Position numbers and translations under genes: made by a program. A stretch of 64,000 nt of DNA from CAVVMA01 sp963788205 (GTDB lineage Bacteria > Desulfobacterota > Binatia > Binatales > Binataceae), in the NCBI GenBank assembly GCA_963788205.1, contig CAWBGG010000004.1, positions 1-64,000 on the forward strand, in the 5' to 3' direction. Of the stretch, positions 18,378 through 26,144 are shown piece by piece. Each line of letters opens with the position of its first letter. Position 1 is the first letter of the stretch. The notes under the pieces are model-generated. The model had not been told where the DNA came from. It did not search any database and saw only the letters and a program-made list of their open reading frames with translations.

Positions 18378-19281
18378 CGCATTCCTCACCGCGACGATCA
18401 GCATGGCCACACCGATTCTGCTCGCGGCGCTCGGAGAGTTGCTGGTCGAAGAGAGCGGCGTGCTGAATATCGGAATCGAGGGCGCGATGCTGTGCGGGGC
18501 TTTCGCGGCGCTCGCCACCGCGTGGTTCAGCGGCAGCGTGGCGGCGGGAATCCTGGCCGGAATCGCCGCCGGGGTTGCGATCAATGGGACGCTAGCGGTG
18601 TTGGCCGTGAACTTGGGCGCGAACCAAGTCGTGGCGGGCACCGCGCTTGATATCCTCGCGCTGGGAATCACGGGCGTCTTCTATCGCCGGATGTTCGGGG
18701 CCACGGGCCGGGCCTTTACGGTGCATGCGCTCGGGCCGCTGCCGCTGGGGTCGCTCGCTAAAATCCCGCTGCTGGGAGCCGCGCTGTTTAGCCACAACGT
18801 AATCGTCTACGCGGCTTTCGCGATGGTGCCGGTGATCGCCTGGATACTGTCGCGGACGCGCTATGGGCTGGAGCTGCGCGCGGCTGGCGAGAGCCCGCAA
18901 GCCGCCGACGCGCTTGGACTGGGGGTTGCGCGCCTGCGATGGCACGCGCTGCTGGCGTCGGGCGTGCTCAGCGGGCTCAGCGGCGCCTACCTGACGCTCG
19001 CCTATGCGAACACTTTTGTAGAGGGAATTTCGGCCGGGCGCGGGTTCGTCGCGCTGGCGGTCGTGATCCTGGGGCGCTGGAATCCGTGGGGCCTGGCGGC
19101 GGCATCGATCCTGTTCGGCGCCGCGATGGCGCTCCAGTTCGCGCTGCAGGCGCTCGGTACCGCGGTGCCGTATCAGCTCTTCCTCGCGCTGCCCTACGCG
19201 CTCACGCTGCTGGTGCTCGCCGGCGTCGGCGGCCAAGCCCAAGCGCCCAGCGCGCTAGGAGAGCCGTACGTCAGATCGTGA
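18370..19281 (+). CDS. ABC transporter permease, second subunit
   Basis: About 303 residues with eight to ten membrane segments. LLVEESGVLNIGIEGAMLCG is the hallmark of the second permease in nucleoside/simple-sugar importers, followed by LGANQVVAGTALDI and VEGISAGRGFVALAVVILG. The ATG at 18370, eight bases inside the upstream gene, is preferred over an upstream in-frame GTG at 18337 because family members begin directly with the helix. No BmpA-type lipoprotein follows, so the operon is incomplete in this window. Confidence 0.85.
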   Translation: MLDAFLTATISMATPILLAALGELLVEESGVLNIGIEGAMLCGAFAALATAWFSGSVAAGILAGIAAGVAINGTLAVLAVNLGANQVVAGTALDILALGITGVFYRRMFGATGRAFTVHALGPLPLGSLAKIPLLGAALFSHNVIVYAAFAMVPVIAWILSRTRYGLELRAAGESPQAADALGLGVARLRWHALLASGVLSGLSGAYLTLAYANTFVEGISAGRGFVALAVVILGRWNPWGLAAASILFGAAMALQFALQALGTAVPYQLFLALPYALTLLVLAGVGGQAQAPSALGEPYVRS

Positions 19282-19323
19282 TGACGCCCGACCGGAGGGT
19301 AGTGGGCGCTTTTGAAGTCGGAT

Positions 19324-19343
19324 GGCCGGCAGGGACGCCGGCC
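19324..19343. repeat. Short GC-rich inverted repeat
   Basis: GGCCGGC and GCCGGCC arms are separated by six bases. Related GCCGGCG...CGCCGGC hairpins occur at 36517-36596 and 49189-49212, so this is a dispersed intergenic element. The rest of 19282-19417 shows no gene. Confidence 0.5.
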
Positions 19344-19628
19344 ACTACCTCTAGATGGAGTCTCCTACATTTTGTAGGGGCCAGCCTCCGTGCCGGCCCG
19401 TTGCCAACACCACTACCGACCGCAGGGTGCTGTCCTAGTTGTCCTAATTCGGGCAACAATATACTTGCCTAACCCCGACCCGATGGGGTATGGTTCGAGC
19501 AGAACGGGAGGGCCGGTAGAATGGCCTTCCGAAAATACCATGCGGCGGACAGCGAGAACCTGCTTGAAGGCTGGCACGCAATGGCGCGCCATACGATCTT
19601 CCAAGCGCAGGAGGGCATCCGGCTAACA

Positions 19629-20387
19629 ATGTCACTCCACGCATATTTCGATGAGAGTGGCAAATGGCACGATGGAAACGGCTTCATCTGCCTCTGTGGC
19701 TATTTGTCAGACGATAAAGGTTGGGGCGAGTTTAACGATCGTTGGAATGAGTTGCTCCAAAAGCATCAATTCATGTTCATTCACATGACCGAGTTTTCTT
19801 CTGAATGCCATAAACGAAACTGGAGCCAAGAAAAGACCGCCGAGGTGCTGGTCGAATTCATTGATGCAATTCGCACTCAGATGATTGCTGGCTTCGCAAT
19901 CGGCATAGACGGTCCTTATTTCCGAAGAAAATATGAATTGATAGGCAAGCCGAATGCAGACCCGGCGCTGTTTGCTATCGAACGAATCCTCGGTTCGATG
20001 AACGATGCCTGCAAACGGTGGATCGGAGACAGAACAGCACGCATGTTCCTTATGTTCGATGAAGATGAGGAATACTCGATTCAATGTTACAGGAAAATCT
20101 CACGCCTGCGTAAAATTCGGCCAGATGTCAAAAAGCTGATTGGCGCGATTGCATTTGGCGACGACGAATACCTCTCGCCACTTCAGGCTGCGGATATTCT
20201 CGCCAACCTTACAACACGGTACATGCGCGAGAAGATAAAGACCGGCAAAGACGAGATGGGCGCGTTGCTTACCCGCCTTCTGTCGGCCCCTGAGCCCGGC
20301 TACGGAATAATGTGGAAACCCGAACTGTGGGATGCCGCAGGCATAGACGCGAATTGGGATCAACTTAAGCGCGTGAACTTATGGTGA
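19629..20387 (+). CDS. DUF3800 protein, transposon passenger
   Basis: About 252 residues. HAYFDESGKWHDGNGFICLC near the start and DDEYLSPLQAADILANL near the end give the DUF3800 pattern: an early YxDESG and a late Asp-rich segment followed by LQxAD, thought to form an RNase H-like acidic site. Function is unknown for most members. The ATG at 19629 is chosen over an in-frame ATG at 19521 because the conserved strand starts within three residues. It is the only plus-strand gene of the outer element and is transcribed toward the nested element. GC is clearly lower than in chromosomal neighbours. Confidence 0.75.
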   Translation: MSLHAYFDESGKWHDGNGFICLCGYLSDDKGWGEFNDRWNELLQKHQFMFIHMTEFSSECHKRNWSQEKTAEVLVEFIDAIRTQMIAGFAIGIDGPYFRRKYELIGKPNADPALFAIERILGSMNDACKRWIGDRTARMFLMFDEDEEYSIQCYRKISRLRKIRPDVKKLIGAIAFGDDEYLSPLQAADILANLTTRYMREKIKTGKDEMGALLTRLLSAPEPGYGIMWKPELWDAAGIDANWDQLKRVNLW

Positions 20388-20550
20388 GAGCGTTCACTTA
20401 ATGGGAAGCAATTAGGGTGCGCCTTATCCACGTGCTCAAACAAACTCTCTCGATCCATCCGGGGGAACGTTCTGCAAAGGGGACATAGGAAACAGTCGCC
20501 AACGTAGGCGATTATGGGGGGCTTGACGGATGGGGACCGGGTCGTTTAGA

Positions 20551-21204
20551 ATGCCGCACATGGCCGAGTTGTTGCAATGGCTCAAGGCAGTCCGAAAGCA
20601 TTGGGTGCAAGAATTGATCGGCGGCGTTTTAATAGGACTGCTTGCGGTCTATTCCGAAATGAGCGGAACGGTGGTTGCGCCCCGTGTGTATGAGTACGCC
20701 GCCGGTTTGTTGCTCTTCTACGCGATGTTTTTGGCTTGGCGCGACGAATACCGAAAGCGCCTAAGCTTGGAGGCTGAAGGCGCACTATCCACCCCTCCGT
20801 CGTTGCTGCCGACACTCGTCGCAACAATTCAAGGCATTGAATTCGAGAATGGTCCTGCGTATGGGAAAGTGGATTACTGGCCGTCCAATTGCAACCTTGC
20901 CCTATCTGTACGCCTTAGGAATCCGACCGATGGCATACCGAGCATGGCTACCGAATGGGGAATTGAGCATCGGGGAAAACTCATCTGTGGCAAGGTTGAG
21001 ATCGACATAGAACCGGGCCGCTCAGTTGCTATGGCTCTCCTGCCCGCCGGACTTAAGATATATGGGACAATCAGCTTTCGCCTCAAGCCTGAAATGCTCG
21101 CGTTATTGCAAGACTTGGACTGGCAGGTTCGATTCAAGGATTCCGCTGACAGGCTTCACTACGCAGAGTTTCCCACATTGCTAAGACAGGACGGCAAGCA
21201 ATGA
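20551..21204 (+). CDS. Two-TM protein with C-terminal soluble domain, transposon passenger
   Basis: About 217 residues. Two membrane segments near the N-terminus (ELIGGVLIGLLAVYSEM and YEYAAGLLLFYAMFLAW) are followed by a basic stretch and a beta-rich soluble domain of about 140 residues (LALSVRLRNPTD, CGKVEIDIEPG). I recognise no family. The ATG at 20551 or 20560 is preferred because an upstream ATG at 20530 overlaps the terminal repeat. It sits at the left edge of the inner transposon, convergent with the next gene. Confidence 0.6.
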   Translation: MPHMAELLQWLKAVRKHWVQELIGGVLIGLLAVYSEMSGTVVAPRVYEYAAGLLLFYAMFLAWRDEYRKRLSLEAEGALSTPPSLLPTLVATIQGIEFENGPAYGKVDYWPSNCNLALSVRLRNPTDGIPSMATEWGIEHRGKLICGKVEIDIEPGRSVAMALLPAGLKIYGTISFRLKPEMLALLQDLDWQVRFKDSADRLHYAEFPTLLRQDGKQ

Positions 21205-21215
21205 TCCGCGCCAGA

Positions 21216-21644
21216 TCACTGCTCAGCATCGCCCATGCATCCGGTGAGCGCAGCGGCAGCGGCCTTATCCGGCGTCAGGCTATCGTCGCCGTAGATTATG
21301 GTTATCAATCCCTCCACCATGTCCTTCTGTCCGGGCGGGAGCTTGGTTCCGGCCATCGTGGCCCTGATCTCATCCGAAGTCACGCCCTCATCGCGCTTTT
21401 CGGCAATGGTCCGCGCCAGGTTCGCCACGATATTGCAACTGGCCAGCTTATCCGATTTCCCAGCCAGAGCGGTCAAGGGATAAAGCAGCAGCGCAACGAT
21501 CAGAGCCACAACCGCCTTAGCGTTGCACCGTTTGGCCGCGCGCCGCTTCATCGCCCGGTAGTGCGGATGCGTCTTGAAATGATATTCAGCGCAGGGGCGA
21601 CAGTAGAACATCACGATCTTTTGCGCGTATCGGCTCTTAGACAT
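21216..21644 (-). CDS. Small membrane-anchored or exported protein, transposon passenger
   Basis: A 142-residue protein. The N-terminus has a CxxC-like pair (FYCRPCAEYHFKTH) and a basic stretch (YRAMKRRAAKRCNAK), then one hydrophobic segment (VVALIVALLLYPLTALAG) that could be a late signal or anchor, then a soluble helical domain with two cysteines. Function is unknown. It is transcribed in the same direction as the inner transposase, 84 bases downstream of it, and probably shares its transcript. Confidence 0.55.
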   Translation of the reverse strand: MSKSRYAQKIVMFYCRPCAEYHFKTHPHYRAMKRRAAKRCNAKAVVALIVALLLYPLTALAGKSDKLASCNIVANLARTIAEKRDEGVTSDEIRATMAGTKLPPGQKDMVEGLITIIYGDDSLTPDKAAAAALTGCMGDAEQ

Positions 21645-21728
21645 AGCGCCTCGCCTTCGGGAATTGCAGGCTTAGTTGCGCGGGCCGTCTGGATGCGTGA
21701 TGCAGAAGCATCCGCCAGTTCGGACGCT

Positions 21729-22616
21729 TCAGCATCCTGCTATCGCCTCGCCGAAGATGTCGGGGTTTTTGCGATTGTTATGGCGGAATTGGAATTCCGC
21801 GAGGTACAGCGGCAGGTATTTCTTGCTGACGTGATGAAAGGTGCCGATGACTCCGCGCTTAAGCAGCGACCAGAAATTCTCGATATTGTTGGTATGTACC
21901 TCGCCGCGTACATACTCGCCGACCGAATGACCGACTATCTTGTGCTTAAAGCCGAGCTTGTCCAAAGACGCATAGCCAAGAGCTTCATCGGTCGCGACCA
22001 GATCAACCTTGTCGCTCACAACCTTGCGCACGAACCGATTGAGCGTTGCAGCATCGGTCTGCTCGATTACCTGACAGACTACGTTTCCCTTGCGCGCGAT
22101 GGCTCCGATCACTGTCGCCTTCCCGCTCAGGCCGGTAATGTGCTGCTTCTTGTCCCAATGGCGGTTTTTGTCCTTGCCGCCGATGCCCGTCTCATCTACT
22201 TCAACGATCCCCATAAGCTGCTGGAAATCGGGATCGTACATCGCCGCGCGCAAGCGATGGCACATGTACCACGCCGTGCGATAGTCGCCGCATCCGATCT
22301 GGCGTTGGATTTGAAGCGCGCTAACTCCCTTCTTGGAGTTGAGTATCTGCCAGAGAACTTCAAACCACGTCTTGAGCGGGTAGTTCGTGTTCTCGAAAAT
22401 GGTTCCCGCGATGATCGAGAACCGATAGGCGTTACCCTTGCGGCAGGCTTTGTTCGCGCACTCCCATTTCCACGGCTGGGCGATCTTGTAAACCTTGTCC
22501 GGCGTGCCACAACGTGGGCATTTAACCCGCCCGTCCGGCCAGCGGCGCTCCTTCAGGAATTGCTTGCAGGCATCGTTCGTCGGGAAGGTTTCCATCAACT
22601 GTCTGAGCGTCATCAT
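21729..22616 (-). CDS. IS1595-family transposase (inner element)
   Basis: A 295-residue protein. An N-terminal zinc-binding domain (CPRCGTPDKVY with the later CANKACRKG pair) is followed by a DDE-type ISXO2-like core: VEVDETGIGG (first Asp/Glu), LVATDEALGY (second Asp), and NNIENFWSLLKRGVIG with HTN, the family's final catalytic segment. Length and domain order are normal, and no frameshift is seen. It mobilises the 20507-22668 element. Its start lies 28 bases inside the right terminal repeat, so the promoter must be in or near the repeat. Confidence 0.9.
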   Translation of the reverse strand: MMTLRQLMETFPTNDACKQFLKERRWPDGRVKCPRCGTPDKVYKIAQPWKWECANKACRKGNAYRFSIIAGTIFENTNYPLKTWFEVLWQILNSKKGVSALQIQRQIGCGDYRTAWYMCHRLRAAMYDPDFQQLMGIVEVDETGIGGKDKNRHWDKKQHITGLSGKATVIGAIARKGNVVCQVIEQTDAATLNRFVRKVVSDKVDLVATDEALGYASLDKLGFKHKIVGHSVGEYVRGEVHTNNIENFWSLLKRGVIGTFHHVSKKYLPLYLAEFQFRHNNRKNPDIFGEAIAGC

Positions 22617-22732
22617 GAAATGAAATATAGCGCATTACCGTCTATCCGTCAAGCCCCCCATAATCGCCCCAACGTAGTCTAGCCGATCGCTGAGCAATGA
22701 CAAAAGTAATAGCCTGTCTTTCTCTTCTTCCG

Positions 22733-23005
22733 TCACTGGCCGAGAACAATCCGGCTTCGCAAGAAGTTGTTAGCGTTACGGCTTGTCGAGTCAGCATGTG
22801 CCAAAGGGATTACGAACAGCCTAAGAGCCAAGAGAAAGAGAACAACGATGAAGGCGAGAACAAAAAGCGCATAGAGACAGCCGATTTGATTCGCCTGCAA
22901 GCATATGTTGCAGGGGCACTTGTTGGTGCCGCCAAACACTACCATTCGCGAGAATGGCGTATGGGCGTGAATTCCCGCGCGGCAGTCATCGCAAACGGTT
23001 GCCAT
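22733..23005 (-). CDS. Small zinc-ribbon/TM protein, transposon passenger
   Basis: A 90-residue protein. MATVCDDCRAGIHAH and NKCPCNICLQANQ supply two cysteine pairs, probably a zinc knuckle, followed by one strong membrane segment (YALFVLAFIVVLFLLALRLF). It starts 13 bases after the 52-residue gene, so both look like parts of one minus-strand unit behind the outer transposase. I know no function for it. Confidence 0.5.
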   Translation of the reverse strand: MATVCDDCRAGIHAHTPFSRMVVFGGTNKCPCNICLQANQIGCLYALFVLAFIVVLFLLALRLFVIPLAHADSTSRNANNFLRSRIVLGQ

Positions 23006-23018
23006 GCGTTCCCCTTCG

Positions 23019-23177
23019 CTAGCTCGCTCGTCGAGACCGCTTTGGCGTCTTGGCGCGCTTGCGTACCTTACCGGTCTGTGCGGCCACTTCTTTTTTCGGG
23101 ACCGCGATCAGCGCCTTCATTACCCGCTCGAACCGCTGGAAAGATGAGTGGGAACTGGGTTGGGCGTCTTTTGCCAT
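23019..23177 (-). CDS. Conserved-looking 52-residue basic protein, transposon passenger
   Basis: The reading frame starts MAKDAQPSSHSSFQRFERV and contains VMKALIAVPKKEV, then a Lys/Arg-rich tail. The FxRFxxxMKxLxxVPKKE pattern resembles a very common small bacterial protein of unknown function. It lies between the outer transposase (23249) and the zinc-ribbon gene (23005), in the same direction with short gaps, which argues that it is translated. It is easy to miss because of its length. Confidence 0.55.
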   Translation of the reverse strand: MAKDAQPSSHSSFQRFERVMKALIAVPKKEVAAQTGKVRKRAKTPKRSRRAS

Positions 23178-23248
23178 GCCGCGATTTTACGCCCGGCTTG
23201 GCCGCAATTGGAAGCGTGCGCCCGCGCTTGCCCCGGTTCTGCCGACGC

Positions 23249-24217
23249 TCAACTAAGGGATTCGCCGGTCGGTTCGGTCTTGCCGGTCAACTGCTTGTAC
23301 GTCAGCCGACGCCCGACCACCGACCCCAGCGTTTGGGCGAACCGGCCAGCATCATCAGTCTTGCGGTTGTTGTATCGGAATGCCTGCTCGTCCAGATAGC
23401 GGAACAAGTGGAACGGCTCGACGCTAACGTACGTTCCTTTCAATCCACGCTTCAACAGCGACCAAAAGTTTTCGATCCCGTTCGTGTGGATGTTTCCCTT
23501 CACGTAGGTTTCCGCGTGATCGATTACCTTGTGTACGTACTCGCGGTCCAAGCCGAGGTATCCGACCCACGCATCTGTGAAAACATCGGAGCCCGGTTTG
23601 ACGTGCTTCCGTATCTCAGCTTGCAAGGTGTCGCGTCGCGTATCAGAGACGTGCTTAACGCGAACCTCGCGGGTATTCCGATCCAAGATGCCCATCACGA
23701 TCGCTTTGCCCGCTCCGCCCGTGCCGGTGATCTTGGCCTTCTTGTTCTTGTGCATGTTGCGCGCGAGTCCGCCGATGAACGATTCGTCGGCCTCAATCTC
23801 GCCTTCCAGTTTGGTCCAGAAGGTTCCACGCTGCATGGCTTTGCGAACCCGGTGCAACATGAACCACGCGGTTTTCTGCGTGACGCCAAGGTCGCGCGCG
23901 ATTTCGTAGCTGCTAATGCCGTTCTTGCAGTTGGTCAGCAGCCAGACGGCGGGAAGCCACTTTTCGAGGCCGATGGGCGAATCCTCAAAGAGCGTTCCGA
24001 CCTTTATGCTGAACTGCCGCCGGTCGTGCGGAACGCTGCATTTCCAGCGGCGCTGGTTCGCCAGAAAATGGACCTTGGCGCTGTTGCAGATCGGGCAAAT
24101 CACGATGCCGTCAGGCCAGCGCAGTTGAGCCAAGAACCGAAGGCATACGTCGGGGTCTTTGAAGTACCGAACCGCATCAAGGAAGGTTCGCGGGGTCGCT
24201 ATCGTGTTCGTTTCCAT
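23249..24217 (-). CDS. IS1595-family transposase (outer element)
   Basis: A 322-residue protein. The zinc-binding N-terminus has CPICNSAKVHF and a following WKCS, then a DDE/ISXO2-like core with IEADESFIGG, VFTDAWVGYLG and GIENFWSLLKRGLKG. It is related to the inner transposase but clearly a different subfamily member (different linker, longer C-terminus). It appears intact. It ends the outer element on the right, with its start codon 65 bases from the transposon end. Confidence 0.9.
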   Translation of the reverse strand: METNTIATPRTFLDAVRYFKDPDVCLRFLAQLRWPDGIVICPICNSAKVHFLANQRRWKCSVPHDRRQFSIKVGTLFEDSPIGLEKWLPAVWLLTNCKNGISSYEIARDLGVTQKTAWFMLHRVRKAMQRGTFWTKLEGEIEADESFIGGLARNMHKNKKAKITGTGGAGKAIVMGILDRNTREVRVKHVSDTRRDTLQAEIRKHVKPGSDVFTDAWVGYLGLDREYVHKVIDHAETYVKGNIHTNGIENFWSLLKRGLKGTYVSVEPFHLFRYLDEQAFRYNNRKTDDAGRFAQTLGSVVGRRLTYKQLTGKTEPTGESLS

Positions 24218-24343
24218 GCTTGAAATATAGCAAGGATAGGCGGGTTAGTCAAGTATGTTGTTACCCTAATTCGGACAGTACCGACCGCAGCGCGTTCGTT
24301 GCGCCGAACAGATTCGCGGTTTATGATCGCCGTGGGACGTCCG

Positions 24344-24577
24344 ATGAAGAAGGTGATCCAGGTCAGGATTTTCCGGGGCGAACAATTCTACGTCGCGGAA
24401 TGTCTGGACCTGCCGGTCGTAACGCAAGCGAAGACGCTCGACGAACTCGCTGCGAATCTCAAGGAAGCGATCGCATTGCAGCTCGAGGGCGAAGACCCCT
24501 CGGACTTCGGGCTGGAACCGAACCCCGCTGTAGTCGCAACTTTCGAACTGGACACCGCTATCGGTGCCAAAGCTTAA
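24344..24577 (+). CDS. hicB: HicB-family antitoxin
   Basis: A 77-residue protein of the partial RNase H-like HicB type: KKVIQVRIFRGEQFYVAECL, then DLPVVTQAKTLDELAANLKE and a short acidic end. It neutralises the HicA mRNA interferase encoded next and probably autoregulates. The ATG at 24344 gives the usual family start. An in-frame upstream ATG at 24329 would add residues outside the fold. Order is antitoxin first, with a 14-base overlap. The outer transposon ends only 61 bases upstream, so the native promoter may have been displaced. Confidence 0.8.
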   Translation: MKKVIQVRIFRGEQFYVAECLDLPVVTQAKTLDELAANLKEAIALQLEGEDPSDFGLEPNPAVVATFELDTAIGAKA

Positions 24578-24809
24578 GCGCCTCTCTGGCGCTCAGCTAA
24601 TCACCGCCTTCGCTCGACTCGGGTTTGCGGTTGTCGGGCGGAAGGGCAGCCACGTCAAACTGCGCCACGTGCTGACTGATGGCACGCGGCAAACGCTAAC
24701 GATCCCCACTCATCCGGAACTGGACAAGGGGACCCTTGCCGGGATTCATCGCCAGGCGCTTCGCTACGTCTCGGCAGAAGACCTTCGACCCATTTTCTAC
24801 AGCGACTAG
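24564..24809 (+). CDS. hicA: HicA-family mRNA interferase toxin
   Basis: An 81-residue double-stranded RNA-binding fold protein: LSGAQLITAFARLGFAVVG, then RKGSHVKLRH with the catalytic histidine in the GSHxxL motif, and IPTHPELDKGTLAGIHRQ. The GTG start overlaps hicB by 14 bases, giving coupled translation. It would cleave mRNA when HicB is lost. It is complete and probably functional. It converges with the P450 gene, leaving 17 bases between the two stops. Confidence 0.85.
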   Translation: MPKLKRLSGAQLITAFARLGFAVVGRKGSHVKLRHVLTDGTRQTLTIPTHPELDKGTLAGIHRQALRYVSAEDLRPIFYSD

Positions 24810-24826
24810 AGCGCGCGAGGCCCGAT

Positions 24827-26056
24827 TCACACCGCGGCTCTCACCGCGCTGTGTCCGAAGCGCACCGGCAGGTGCTTTATCCCGTTGATGAAGTTCGAGC
24901 GCAGGCGCTTGACTTCGCCGATTTGCTCGACGCGCGGCACGCGCTTCACCAGCTCCTCGAACATGATGTTCATCTCCAGCCGCGCGAGGTTGGCGCCCAG
25001 GCAATAGTGCGGTCCGCCGCCGCCGAACGCCACGTGCTCGTTGGGGTCGCGCTTGATGTCGAACTTGAAGGGCTCGTCGAAGATCTCTTCGTCGCGATTG
25101 GCCGAGATGTGCCAGATGCTGAGCTTGTCGCCGGCCTTGAGCTGCTGCCCGTGCAGTTCCGCGTCGCGCGTCACGTTGCGCCGGAAGTACATCACCGGCG
25201 AGGCCCAGCGCAGGATTTCCTCGGTCGCCGACGGCACCAGCCGTGGGTCATCGACCAGCATCGCGTATTGCTCGGGATGCTGAATCAGCGCATACAAGCC
25301 GTGCGACAGCGCGTTGCGCGTGGTCTCGTTGCCGGCCACCGCCAGCAGCAGGAAGAAAATATTGAAGTCGATCTCGGACAGCCGGTCGCCGTCGGCCTCG
25401 GCCAGCAGGGTGGTGATGATGTCGTCGTGAGGATCCTTGCGGCGCTGCTCGGCGAGGGTTTGCGCATACATGAACATCTCGAGCGCCGCGCCGCGCGCCA
25501 GCTCTTCGCTGACCGCATACTCGGGATCGCGGCTGCCGATCAGCCGATTGCTCCATTCGAAGACTTTGTGCCGATCTTCGAACGGCACACCCAGCATCTG
25601 CGCGATCACCTGCAGCGGCAGCTCAGCGGCGACCTCCAGCACGAAATCGCACGAGCCCTTGTCAACCGCCTTGTCGAGAATTTCGGTCACCGTTTCGCGA
25701 ATCGAGTCGCCGAGCGCGTTGATCATGCGCGGCGTGAAGCCGCGGTTGACCAGCTTGCGATAGCGGGTGTGTTCCGGCGGGTCCATCGTGAGCATCATGC
25801 GCCCTTCGTCGGTGAGGCTGGTGTTGCCTTGCTCCAGCACGACCACCCCCCCGCGCTTCTGCTCGGATGAATAGGTCTGGGCCTCGCGGTTGACCTCGAC
25901 CAGATCGCGATAGCGGGTCACCACCCAGAAACCGGGGCCGCGGGGCTCCGGATGCTTGTAGATCGGCGCGTTGTGCCGCAGGTAGGTGAACCATTCATGC
26001 GGCACGCCTTGGACAAAGCGGTCCGGGTCCAGCAGGTCAATCTCGCTCGGGTTCAC
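24827..26056 (-). CDS. Cytochrome P450 (bacterial soluble, CYP125/142-like group)
   Basis: A 409-residue class I bacterial P450. I-helix oxygen-activation motif AGNETTRNA (about residue 243), K-helix EEILRWASPV with the ExxR pair, and heme-binding loop FGGGGPHYCLGANLAR with the axial Cys (about residue 352). DPPEHTRYRKLVNRGFTP is the typical C-helix region. The overall pattern resembles actinobacterial steroid/fatty-chain hydroxylases, but the substrate is not fixed by sequence alone. No ferredoxin or reductase gene is adjacent, so electrons must come from elsewhere. Confidence 0.85.
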   Translation of the reverse strand: MNPSEIDLLDPDRFVQGVPHEWFTYLRHNAPIYKHPEPRGPGFWVVTRYRDLVEVNREAQTYSSEQKRGGVVVLEQGNTSLTDEGRMMLTMDPPEHTRYRKLVNRGFTPRMINALGDSIRETVTEILDKAVDKGSCDFVLEVAAELPLQVIAQMLGVPFEDRHKVFEWSNRLIGSRDPEYAVSEELARGAALEMFMYAQTLAEQRRKDPHDDIITTLLAEADGDRLSEIDFNIFFLLLAVAGNETTRNALSHGLYALIQHPEQYAMLVDDPRLVPSATEEILRWASPVMYFRRNVTRDAELHGQQLKAGDKLSIWHISANRDEEIFDEPFKFDIKRDPNEHVAFGGGGPHYCLGANLARLEMNIMFEELVKRVPRVEQIGEVKRLRSNFINGIKHLPVRFGHSAVRAAV

Positions 26057-26087
26057 GGCGGTTTCCTCCGGGAAAATGGAGTCGGTT

Positions 26088-26143
26088 CAAATGTATCAGT
26101 TCACACCGGCGAGGCCACCTCGGCCAAATGAACGAGTGGAGGA
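26088..26143. repeat. Direct repeat, left copy flanking the giant secreted-protein gene
   Basis: CAAATGTATCAGTTCA opens the repeat and AACGAGTGGAGGA closes it. A matching copy in the same orientation lies at 31194-31248, just outside the other end of the 26145-31121 gene. The outer 16 and inner 13 bases are identical and the middle is diverged. Confidence 0.65.
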
Positions 26144-26144
26144 A

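Larger units (their letters stand above)
20507..22668. mobile_element. Inner IS1595-family transposon nested in the outer one
   Basis: Perfect 25-bp terminal inverted repeats lie at 20507-20531 and 22644-22668 (outer end GGCGATTATGG, inner part GGCTTGACGGAT). The 8-bp target duplication CCAACGTA flanks it exactly at 20499-20506 and 22669-22676. It carries its own IS1595-type transposase (21729-22616) and two passenger genes. Perfect repeats and an undamaged duplication indicate a more recent insertion than the outer element, whose ends have diverged. Confidence 0.95.
19426..24282. mobile_element. Outer IS1595-family transposon with passengers
   Basis: The left end begins GGTGCTGTCC and the right end closes with GGACAGTACC, inverted with one mismatch. 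The inverted similarity extends about 36 further bases inward, with a 9-base extra segment in the left copy. The 8-bp sequence GACCGCAG lies directly outside both ends (19418-19425 and 24283-24290). Eight-base duplications are characteristic of the IS1595 family, and the encoded transposase at 23249-24217 belongs to it. Cargo: a DUF3800 gene, two small genes, and a second complete IS1595-type element nested at 20507-22668. Without the nested element and its duplication the outer transposon would be about 2.7 kb. Confidence 0.9.

Noticed and set aside
21201..24223. Plus-strand open frames of about 490-510 codons across the transposon genes
   Set aside because: They run opposite to the two transposases, whose zinc and DDE motifs are unambiguous.
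19414..24290. A 12-base direct repeat (TACCGACCGCAG) as target duplication
   Set aside because: Four of its bases on the right belong to the terminal repeat (GGACAGTACC). The true duplication is the 8-base GACCGCAG, which matches the family.
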